Shown here one piece after another: positions 5,260-17,200 of a stretch of DNA of 22,017 nucleotides (position 1 is its first letter; each line of letters starts with the position of its first letter). Under the pieces are notes generated by a model, which made no database searches, was not told the origin of the DNA, and was given only the letters and a program-made list of their open reading frames with translations. Position numbers and translations under genes: made by a program. The DNA comes from Bodo saltans (taxonomy: Eukaryota; Euglenozoa; Kinetoplastea; Eubodonida; Bodonidae). The stretch covers positions 65,941 to 87,957 of the forward strand of contig CYKH01000236.1 of assembly GCA_001460835.1 (NCBI GenBank), read 5' to 3'.

Positions 5260-8200
5260 CATCAAGTCTAGACCACTGGACCGCAACGTGCCGCTCTGAT
5301 ATCTTCACTAGTTGCGTCCTTGACGCACGTGGTCGCCTCACGCCCACTTCCAACGCCCCTAGTGTCATTGCCAACGACTGGGCAACAACAAAGGATCGAC
5401 TTCAGCAACAAGCAAAATCGATGGAGCAGGAGCTCGTGTATCTTCGCACCCAAGTCGAACTCCTGACGAACCACTCCTACACACACGGTGGCGATCGACA
5501 GAGCGCCGCGGCAGTAAACGACTCAAGCAGTTTAGATTCGGCACGACATGAAGCCATTAGCGAAGCGGTCATGGCCTTAGCGGCACCTAGTGCAGCAAGA
5601 GATCGTTGCGTAGCGTCCATCAAGCAGGAATTTGAACGGCACCACGCAATCAGTGATCAACTAGAGCAGATCCGAAAATCTATCGCCTGGTCTGCTGACA
5701 TGCCGCACCCACAAGCACTTCAGCAGCACATTTCGTTGGTTCAAGAACAGATGCTTGTGCTGGAGAGCACCATACACAGGAATATCATAAATGGGAGAAC
5801 GTCCTCCCAAGTGAGTGCATCGCTTGAAACGCTCGGCGTGTCCGTAAGGAAGCTACAGAAGCTTGCAGGTCGAGAGACACAAGCTTCAGAACTTACCGTT
5901 ACTGGAGGGGACCGAGGCATGACTTCTTCTGGTGCACGCGGCACACAACGAGCATTGGAAGAGTCACTCCGTGTGATCTCTCAACATAGACAAGCGGAAA
6001 TGGAGTTGGCGAGTGCGTTGGACGAGGCTCGCGTCGCCCTGCTGAGATCACAGATTCAAACGGGTGTAAAAGCAGCATGCTTTGTTCGGTGGTGCACCTG
6101 GGCGACACGTCGACGGGCAGCGCGGCTGCAACAAGCCGCGGCAGACGATGCATCACAAAACGCGACAACGAGGTTAGTGGAGACAGAAGCGTCAGCACTA
6201 CGAGCGAAGCTCCATCAGCGAGAGGAGGAAATGCATGCCATCGCTGCAGGCGTTGCTGCGGAGCGTGCCAAGTTGCACGCTGCGATGGACGATGAGCGCC
6301 GTACCCTCAAAGAGCAAACTGCTGAGTCCGAACGACGATGCTCACTTCTCAAAGAACATATCACAGAGTTGGAGAGGGCTGCGATAGAGCACAGTCGACG
6401 CGTGTCGGAATTAGAGAGCAGACTGACTCTCTCTGAACGGCAATCCCTTGACTCTGCCGAGGCACAGCGGAAAACGTTGTTGTCAGAACATGAAGCACAG
6501 CTGGAGTCCCTTCAGGCGGAGATACGCGGGTTACATGGCCGACTACGAGACGCTGACGCCACCATTAAGCTCGAGGCCTCGAAATGGGAAGAACGTCTGG
6601 AGACGGAGCGACTTGAGAGTGGCGCACGTAAGCGAGCAGACATTGCCTCAACACGCGCTGCGGTGGAGGACGAATTGAACGCGTACCACCAGCGATCCAT
6701 CGCAGCACAGCGTCAACGAGATGCGGCGGTGTCGCAAGTGTCGTCGCTCCAGTCCGACATTCAGCAGTTGCACGAGCAAATGTCAGAGTTGCGCAACCGA
6801 TCGATGACACGCGAAAAAGAGTCCGTTGCGCAACACGAGGCGGAAGTGCTAGATGTCACAAAGCGATGGAGCCAAGAAGTTGATCAGCTGCGCAACGAGC
6901 AGCGCCGCATTCGCGCATCGCTTGATGAGGCCGTTGCGACAGCAGCAGCGGCAGCACGGTCTCACAAGGAAGAACTAGTTGCGCTGCAAGCTGAGCACGC
7001 AGGGGCACTACTGCAAACAAAGCTAGAATACGACCAAAAGGAAGTGACGATGCGCCAACTGCGTCACGACATTGCGGAGCTGAACGCGAATCAAGCATCT
7101 CTTGCGAATTCTCTTGAGAGAGAGCGCTTCTTGACGGAGCAATCGCGAACAGAAGTTCAACAACTTCGGCGCCAACTCAGCGAGCTCAATGAAACCCACG
7201 CTGCGTCGTTGTCACAACTTGCAACGTTGGAGCGAACATCCTCGAGTCTTTCGTTAGGAGCACAACAAGCGGCAGACAAGCACGCCGATGAACTCTCACG
7301 GCATGCCAGCGAACAACGAGCTCAGCTCCAAGACGCTCTTCGCGAAAGTGACCGGCGTCAGCTTGCCTTAGATGCAGCTTCGAAGGATATTACACAATTG
7401 TCCTTGGCGCTAAGCACCGCACAAGCTGACTTGCGTAAGTACATGGCTGAGGCGGCAGGAGCCCTTGAGGTGGTACGTGACCTCGAGGAGGAACTCAGCG
7501 TTGTGCATGCAGCCCGTCTCGAGGCTGCCGCGGCGCTCCCAGAGGAGCAAGCTCGCCATGAGCGCGACCTCGGCCAACTTGCGTCACGCCTCCACGCACT
7601 TCAAGAGGAACATGCTCAGTGTGCGTTGGAGAGGGAACAACTTCTGGCGCAACACGAGCAAGCATCTCAAGTGGCGGCTGCTAAGCTTCAGCGACGTGCT
7701 CAGGCTGCGGAAGAGCGAGAAGCGGCCCTTCAGCGGGAGGTTGAGAATCGAGACGGTCGTCTCCACGAGGCATTATTTGAAAGGCAAAACCTTCATCAAG
7801 AGCTTCGAGAGTCGAGTTTGGCTCTCAAAGAATCGCAGGCGAAAGAAGCGCAGCTTCGCCGGACACTATCCAACAAAGAATCTGAATGGGAGCAGCAATT
7901 TCATGAGCAGAAGCGCGCTACTTCGACTCAAGAGGCGCTCTTTGCATCGTTGACAGAGCAGCTGAAGAACTTAGAGGCTCAACTTTCAGCCACCACTACA
8001 AGCCGCGACGGCCTACGCTCTCAGCTAACACGCCTGGAGGAGGAGCATCACCGTCTGCAGCGTCTCACAGATTCATTGAAGTCGACCGCATCGCAGAAGG
8101 AAATGGATCTTATTCGTGTTGCCGATGCCGAGAGGAGCCGGCTCAAAACGCTACACGAGCATGAGCTGAAGGACGCCCATGCTGAGATTGCCAAGGCGCT

Positions 8201-11200
8201 TCAACAGGTGGAGGCAGCAACCAGCCGCGCTGCACATGTCACACACGAGTCAAAAACACGGCAGGATAACCTCAACAAGCAGTATCAAAAACTCACTGCT
8301 GAAGTTGCCGAAGCAAAGCAGCAGCAAAAGCAAGCCCAATCTGAATCAGTTGCTCAAGGGGAAATGCTGAAAGACATGGAGACTGAGCTCGCCGGTGTTC
8401 ACATGCTGCTACGAGACAAAGTACACGAACTTCAAGCAGCAGAAGAATCCCTTTACCGTCTCGAGCAAGAGCGTGAAGACTGGGAGCGGAGGATGCAACG
8501 GCTACACAATGAGCGCCTTCGAACGGAGTCGTCTAGCAAAGAAGAGTTGCAACAATTGCAAACGGCACTGTTGACGCTAAGCCAGGAGAGTGAGCTGCGA
8601 GAGCATCAACTCACCGAGGCTTTGGAACGAATGACGAGCCACAGCACCGAGGATCGTTCCCACGAGCGCCAGCAGTACGAGCAGCGAGTGTTTGCCCTTC
8701 AAGCAGAGAGCGAGGCGCTTCGCGTTGACCGAGATGAGCTGGCCAAGAAGCGCGCAGCGTCAGATCGTCACGTGAATGAACTTGAATTGTCGCTTCAATC
8801 CACCCAAGAAAGAATTCGCCGCTTGGAAACTCTCCTTGATGAGAAGAGTCAGCTCGCATCGCGGCTAGATCCCGCAATGCAGCTGGCGTCGGAACTGGAG
8901 CGTGAGCTAGCGCTTCAGTTCAAGAAAGAAAAAGCCCTTACGTCGGCAATGGAGGAAGCTGCGCAGAGGATTGTGGCCCTCCACGAAGAGAACCGCATGC
9001 TGCAGCTGCAGTTGGAGCGATCTAAGCAAGATCACGCCTCACTCATGATCGGCAACGACTCTGCCCTTACCACCGTGCGCAGTGAACGAGGAAAACTGAT
9101 GACGGTCCACGACGAGGAGTTGCGCATCGAACGAGAGCGCGTCCGACGAATGGAGCGAGAGCGTGACGATTGGAACAGTGAGCGACTCGAGCTCCAACGA
9201 GATTATGAAGGAAAGCTGCAACGTTCCTATGAGCTTGAGAAGAGCCGCATCGCTGAGTTGTCGGCATCTTGGGAGGTTGAGAGAGAAAAGATACGCCGCG
9301 ATCACGACGCTCAGTTAGACATCATTCGACGAGGTTGCCAAACCGCCGAACGTCGTGCGGACAATCTGCTGACTGAACTCGATCACAAAAATGAAGTGCT
9401 GCTAGGGAAGGAAAAACACATAGAGTCCCTTGAGCAGCATCTTCGCGACGCAGCGGCAGAGGCCAAGGAGCAGGAGGCTGTTGCTGCGTACCGTCTCAAC
9501 GCTGCGTTGGAGGTGTTGAACGACGTGGAAGTGGAAGCTTCGTTCCATGAACGCTCCATTGTGTCCACAACAGAAGAAATGTCATCTCTGAAAGCCACCC
9601 TAGCAAACTTGGGCGATGTGGAACGACGACTTCAAGAAGCACGTGCTGAGGGACAAGCTCTTATGACAGTGAAGTTCCGTCTGGAGGAGGACTTGTCGGA
9701 GAGGGCGATACAACACGAGCGGGTCACTGCAATGCTGAAGCGTGCCAACGAAGACCTTGCGTCCCTGCGAGCGCGATACGAAGGCGCCCAGTTAGAGAAC
9801 GAGCGGTTTGTCGTGCAGTTGGCGTCGCAGGCCCAGCACATCCGTGACATTGCAGAAGCAAACAACAAGTTGGGCGAGGAGTCCAAAGAGCTTGCGGCAC
9901 GTCGTACGGACACGGAAGCTAAGTGGGATAGCCGTGTTGCGGCCCTAGCAGTGGAACGCGAGCAGATGCGAGCAATGCACGATGAGCAAGTCGCCACCCT
10001 AAACCAAACAATTCGTTCCCTCGAAACACGCCAAGGCTCCTTGCGCGACGAGAACGATGCGTTATGCAAACAGTTGGCGACAGATGAATCACTGATCAGC
10101 ACCCTCCGTGGCGAGGTGGAGGAGGCTGAGCGGAGCCTCGTGCGACTGCACAAACAACTGCAGATGCAGGAACAAGAGTTGACCAATGCACACGACGAGC
10201 TCGCCAAGATAGATTTTCTTCCAAGAGGTGCCTTATCAGAACGGCCCACCGCAGCCGACACCGTGCGACTGCTTTCCGAAGATCTGCGGCAACTACTCCT
10301 TGAAAAGCGGAAGGCAGCAGATCGCGAGGAGCTCCTTGTGCGTCAGTTACGAGAATTACAAAACACGCACCTGACCGAAAACGATCAAAACGTTGCCATG
10401 TGCCTGGACGTAATCGCAGGCCTTGAGTCGGACATTGCTGAGTTGCATCGAGAGCGAGACTCATTGACCAACGAGCTTGTTGTGGTGCGCACCGAGCGCA
10501 ACTCCGCCGTGTCCATCACCCAAAGCCTCAAAGACGACCTCGCCGCTGTGCAGGATCAGTTGATGGAGGTTCAAAGTCTCAACGCCGAGCTCGAAGATGA
10601 AGCTGAGGCGGCCATAGAAGAATCTCAACAACTTGCCCTAAAGATGGAGGAGTTGGATGTCGCCATGCACCGTGCTGCCGAGGAACACCATCAAGAGGTC
10701 GAGGAAGTTCACACGTCTCGTCAAACGACACTAAAGTCGTTGGAGGGGCACATGGAGGGCATGATCCAGTACGCGAAGTCCATCGAGTCCAAGCACCGCG
10801 AGGAGCTGGACGAACTGCAGCACCAGTTGGACTGCGCAGAGGCAGTGTTCCAAGGACTCAATGTATCATTAGCAGACAAGACGGCAAGGTTAGAATTCGC
10901 AACGAAGCAGCTGGATACATTGAAAGAGGAGCACCTTCAGGAACTTAAGCGTGTCCGGGAACGGTACGCCATATCCCTACGGGAGAGAGTTGAAACGAGC
11001 ATGCAGACAACAAACGTTGGGGACGATGAGTTCAGTGACATCATCGCTCCTCGCGGGGTCACACCACGGGCAGGTTCTGGGGACCGCAGCACGAATCGCT
11101 CTCCCCATCATGTGACACGTAACTTGGTGCTTCCCACAATGGACGAGATGCTTCGCTCCCCCGCAATCCAAGCTGCGCTACAAGAGGAGGAACGACAGCG

Positions 11201-14200
11201 TACAGGTGCGATCAAGCCAGCAACCTCCTCATCCGCAGCAACTGCTGCATCGCATACTCATCACGTCGCCGCTCATGAGCGAGCGCAGCAACTATCAGAG
11301 CAGCTGGCCATTGAGCGTATGAATTCACAGCTCGCAGCGGATGAGCTGGAAGTGTTAACCAGAACCAACGCGCAACTAAAGAGAGAGTTGTCGTCCATAC
11401 ACGACCAGAACAAGACGTCGTCAGTCGACGCGGCGAAACGCGCCGTTGAGTTGGACGAATTGCGATTTGAAAATGACATGCTGAAGCGACGCCATGAACG
11501 GATGATAGAAGATTACGACAGGGAACGCAAATCTCTCATGGAGCAGCATGAAGCAGCAGCGCAGCGGCTCGCTGCAAACCATGATGAGCAAACCAAACGA
11601 CTCCTAGCGCGATTGATTGAGACGGACGAGGCACTGAACTCTGCGCACTCGGATCGTTCCCAGTACAAGGAGAAACTAAAGCTGATCCTAGAGGAAACGG
11701 CACACACCGTTACCATGCTGACAGAGACAGAGCTGTCTGCGAAGTCACGCGAGGCGGAGCTGGAGTTGTCTATCCGGAACATGCAAGCGAAGCTGTCAGG
11801 TCGAGAGATGGAGTTGGAGGTGCAGCAGTCGGTGGTCGCACACCTTAAGGCCACTCAAGACTCCGCCATGGCGGACTCGCAAGAGCGGCTCAAGAACGTG
11901 GCGAGTGCACTTCACTCGGCGAGGCTTGAAACAGAAACCTTCCGGCAGAAGATCATTGAAGCCGATCGGCAAATCGTTCGAACGTTGCAGGAAGTGCAAG
12001 TACTCACCGACGAGTACGAGCAGTTGACGATGGAAAGGGATCAGCTGAGCGGCCGCCTCGCTGAGGAGGACGCCACGCACCAACGAACAGTAGAGGCCTT
12101 GGCAGAGTGCAATGCCGCCTTTGAGACGATGAAGGCGGATCGCGATGCACTATTCCGCATCGTCACGGAAGCCGCCGAAACGTCCACTGCGATCGCCGAA
12201 GAGCGTGATCATATTGCATCGGAATATGATTCGTTCCTTCGACGCCCAAGAGTTTCCAACGGCACCCAAACAGTGGATGCCTTCCGCACGTCCACCTCAA
12301 CGCAGCACGACGCCAAGATGATCGTGCACTGCGCGATTCAGTGCATGCCAAACACGACCAACGCATTCTCAGCTACCGACATTACGGCAGCGCGAGATAT
12401 TGGCGTGGAGACGTCGGCCGATCTGTTAGACAATAGAAGCCCGACAGGGGTCAGATCAGAAGACGCGACGCCTGTGCTGAGAGACAAGAGTGCCCAGGGT
12501 GTAAACACCGGGACGTCCACCGAGGCTAACATTGTGGTAGCGGCATCCACTCAAACAGCGAGCCCCCAGCACATGTCTGTTTCGACGCAACGCATCTTGT
12601 GGTCGACTACCTCTACTCTCACAGATGCACCACCTGCATTGAGAAGCGTTGCAACGGGAGAGCCTCTCGAGGATGCCACACGCAACAAGCATGTTCAGAC
12701 GATGGATGACTGGTTCCTTCGTCCAGACTACACTACTTCAGCTTCTCAAACCCCAGCCTCCCCTGAGCTGCACCTTGCGTCCACCCAAACCACACAGGTT
12801 GTGGGTGACACGTTAAACGTCACGAGCACCACACAAACCCCCTCCGCTCCTGAATTACACCCTGCCGCCACTCAGACTCCAGTCAGCGCAGTGGCTGTCA
12901 CTCGAGGCTCCCAGTGCTCCTCCCCAATGTCCGCTGCAAACGGTACTCAGACGGTGGTGGAGGTGACGACACGAGGCAGTGACGCATCTGAGGATCGTCA
13001 GGAAAGCTATGGAGGCTTGGAGTTTAGCTTTTCCACCATGAGGTCCTCTCCTTTGTTTGGTGGACAACGTTCGCCAGAGAAGTTCAATGTCAGTGATGTG
13101 GCACGTGAAGAGGAACGACGCCATGTGGACATAGACGACGCATTGCCGCCTCCCGCATTAACAATCATCGCACCCCCAGTTGCCTTGCAACCAATCGCTG
13201 CTTCGACAACTGCGGGGAAACAAGTGACAGAGAGGCCATCTCCCTCAACAACGGTTACGACATCTCCTCGATCGATTCCACAGCGATACTCCCCAAGAGC
13301 CCATTCGTCTGTGGCACTCGCCAAACTGCGGCACGAACGGGAGATCGACGACGTCATCATCGCCGAGCCCATGGGCCGAGCTACTGTGATTAGCGAGGAG
13401 CTCGCCGCTCGCCGTCTGTTGCACCAGCAAGCAACGGACGATGTTGTGGTCGCCACTGGTGCTGCAGTGCAACGAGCAGCAGAAGAGGTAGCGGCTGTCC
13501 AAGCGTCTCTGACAGATACGGAAACCGCACAACATACTGCGAGCCCAGTCATCGAGACGTCAAACGCGCACGTAAAAGATACATCAGTGGAGGCGCGTGT
13601 CGAGAACACAACCACCGAAGTGGTTGCCGTTGATCCGCCCACAACAGCACTTCCCTTAGCGACTACAACTGAGACCAATGGAGGATCGTCTGTGCAGCTG
13701 CCTTCGTTAATGACGTCGGATCGTTCAGTCCTACCGATGACAAAGTGTGATCAATCTGTCACCATTGAGGCGTCGAGTCACGGAACCCAGCTGCGTGACC
13801 AATGTCTCGCCGAAGATGATGTACAGTCTATTCCGAGCGTGACAACTGCTAGCGTGCCCCCTGAACAATCAACGGAAGTGCACTTCGACAATTTCGATCA
13901 GGCGCCATCAGTTCAGACCAGCGAACCTTTGCGCAACATCGTTGTCCCTGCCCAGCATCGCGACGCAGAATTACCAGCGACGACGTTAGTGCTATCCCCA
14001 GCAATAGCACTGCCCTTAGCAGCAGTGGCGCAGGAGGTCGTTGAATTGAACAAACCTCAAGAGCCCGCAGGTGCAGTAGCTCCTCCAACAACCGCATCTG
14101 AAGGCCTTAGCGGCAACTCTCACGCAGCAATCGATGCCCAAGTGGATCAGTTAGAAGTGCACGGTCAACAAGTTCTACCAAAACTTGTTGCCACGAGCCC

Positions 14201-17200
14201 ATTGGACACCATCACGTCACCACCTTTGCAACCTGAAGGCGTTTCGATGAAAGAGGAGCCAGCTGCAACTCAACTGCAAGCGACAGCTGAGAAGACGTCT
14301 GTAGAGGGAGAGAAGGCAGCTTCTGCTACGATCATCGAGCCTGCCAGTACAAGATCTGCAGAGGAGCCTACTACCGCTCACATGCTTCCAGCCACTTCCT
14401 CGTCGACATCATCCCTCCCAGTCGTATTTCCCAATGTGGCTCCAGACACCAGGCACGCCAACACAAACCCAACCGAAGGCAGCGTCGTGCCGGATGTGTC
14501 ATTCAATGTCTCAACGCCAATGCGCCCAACTCTTGTGGACCCAGTCCAAGTCGTGTCGGCGCGCACCCCAAGAACACCACGTCGGCAAGTCAGTGCAGAG
14601 CTGCATCGGTTACGCCAAGAAAAGCTGATTGATGAAATTCTGATTGAGGAGCCGCTTGTTCGTAGCACTGTGATCATGAGTGAGGTTGGGGAGAGGAGAG
14701 CACTGATGGAGTCCATGACCGTCAGCCACCTTTCTATCTCTAACACTGAGGTGTTGGTAGCTGCATCGTATGAATCGACTTCCACACCAACCCCTCAAGA
14801 CAACAGTCTCACCGTCCCAATCGTTGCTCGATCGAACATCACTGATCTCGTTGTTCCCCCAGAGCCCTCTATTCCGCCTATTGCTGAGCGCAATGGTGCT
14901 CCTGTGTACGAATACGTCGACAAAGACTTGTTTGCAGTGACAGCAGATGCGCCAGACGTTCCGACACCTAAAGAAAAGTTAGACCAAGCAGGTGTGGGGA
15001 AGCATGATACACACACGGACGACACACAGGTCGACGTATTGGTGACTGCCACACAACATGGTACACTCCATGACACACCGCGAACTACGTTACCGTCTGA
15101 TTCTCGAGTCCAACAGCAGCTCGACAGGCCGTCGGAAGCGATGCCATCACACCACCAGGACCCGAGTTCTGACGACGAGGGCAACACGACGAAAGCCGCA
15201 TCGGAGCCTCTGTCTACAGAGTATACGTCAAGCTTTCCAGATGTGCCAGTTGTGAGTGCTCCTGAAGAGGACGTCCCTGCAGCCCAGCTGGCTCCCTCAA
15301 CCACCGAACCACAGATAGAAAGGGACTCTTCTGCTGGGTTCATTAAAGGAGCGGTTGTTGTGACCACCACTGCACCCTCCCCATTCAAGACGCAGCTTCC
15401 TCCGATTCCCGCTGCACCAGCTCAACGGGCGTCACGATCACCTCGGCGTGATGTCGCCTCTCAACTTGAACGTCTTCACACGGAGAAGCTCCTCGATGAG
15501 GTTGTCCTGCAGGAGCCTATTGATCGTGTATCGGTAGCTTCATCCGAGGTCAAGGAGCGTCGGTTGGTGTTTGCAAGTTTTGTCTGCGATCAGCCGAGAC
15601 CCCAAGCGTCTCTAGCACCACCGCCGCCACTAAACGCATCAAACCTTGTCGATGACGTCTCAGCACACCATCACGCAACCACATCACTGTCTCCAGAGCA
15701 TGAATGCGTCGTAACGAGTGGAGGAGGAAAGCGGCTGCCTCCAGCGCTCGAAACACCCCAACCGGTGTTCCAGTCACCCGCCGCTGTTCTGCCGCCACGT
15801 CGCTCCGTCGACGGAACGTCGCCTACCGCCGCAAGCACAAGCAAACGGCGAGCAGCGTCTTCATCTCGCACGATGTTGTTCGAGATGCAACTGGAGCAGG
15901 ATCGCGCCGATGTGATGGACGCAGCGGCCATTGATCACGCGGTGATTCTCAACCAAGAGGCGAGCTTATGGAGAGTCGTTGTTGAGATGCGAAATCGAGA
16001 TGCAGAGGTTGCAGCAACGAATACTGTCGAACGCGAGGCAAGGGCGAACATTGTTCTCCGGCCTCCCACCCCTGACGTGTATGATCATGAACACCACTAC
16101 GCAGATCACACGTTAGCGTCCCCAGAAGGCTTGTCCCCAATTCGTGAAGACAACACTTTGATCATAGAGGACCTTCGTGGTGCGGACGCTCAGCACCATC
16201 ACGACGCCACCTATCATGCCCCACCTGCACCGCTGGTGCTAATATCCCCCCAACGTTCTCCTGACGGCCTTGCGCCACGCCCCACTGCTCAAGAGGACCC
16301 TCTAGAAACAGTTTCCCCGCCCTACCAGGAAGACACGAGCAATGAGGAGCACCCGTTGCACCAACCATCCAACAGTGGCAGCAACCTTCACGCACCCTTC
16401 GGTGACACCCTCAACCGCCTCCCGAGCCACCACACGCCATTCGGAGAGACGATCAACGGCCGTGATGCTGCTGGCCCCCTTGGCGTCGATACGACTGCAT
16501 CGTCGCGCACGTCATCGCTTCCCTCGACGCAGCGCTCGCTATCACCACCGCAACATCACGTTGTTGTTGACGATCAGCTCGCGGCTCCTTCTTTCGAATT
16601 TGAAACCAATGCAGCGCCACCCTCCCGATTAACGGATGAGCAACGCATCGCCCTGACAAAGGACGACGCGGACCATACACAAAAATCGTCGCCCATGTCG
16701 TCGGACGACTCCACACATTACTTTGAGGAGGAGTCTCCTCACCACCATCACGGGCATCATCCCCTTGGTGGTACCACGATGGATACGATGTTCCACGACG
16801 AAACGGCAGATGAAAGTTTGATGTTCTTGCAGCAGGATGCCCCGGAAGCACCTCAAGGCCCAGCCACATTGGGGCAAACCACTCCTACAAGATACCCGGG
16901 AATGTCCAGCACTCCCCCTCCCCTCCTCTCTGCAAAATCCTCGTTTGTGGCGCCGCACCCTCAGCACGTGCATGACGACCCACTACCCCCCAGTCATCAG
17001 CGGCATGCAATGATCGACGCCATCGATGATTATGAGATGTGCGTGATGTTTGCAGATGGAATGGAATTGATTGAGGAGGACGAGTTCTTTGAGTGGACAG
17101 ATATCGTCCAATTAGAAGAAGCGGAGCGGTTGCAGGTGTATGAGCGAGCAGCGATGCTCCATGCTGCTGAGACGGAGGGGCAGAGACGCTTTGCTCGTGT

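Noticed and set aside
5400-12240. Myosin or kinesin tail
   Set aside because: Long coiled coil alone suggests this, but no motor domain, P-loop (G-x-x-x-x-G-K-S/T) or IQ motif is visible in the gene.
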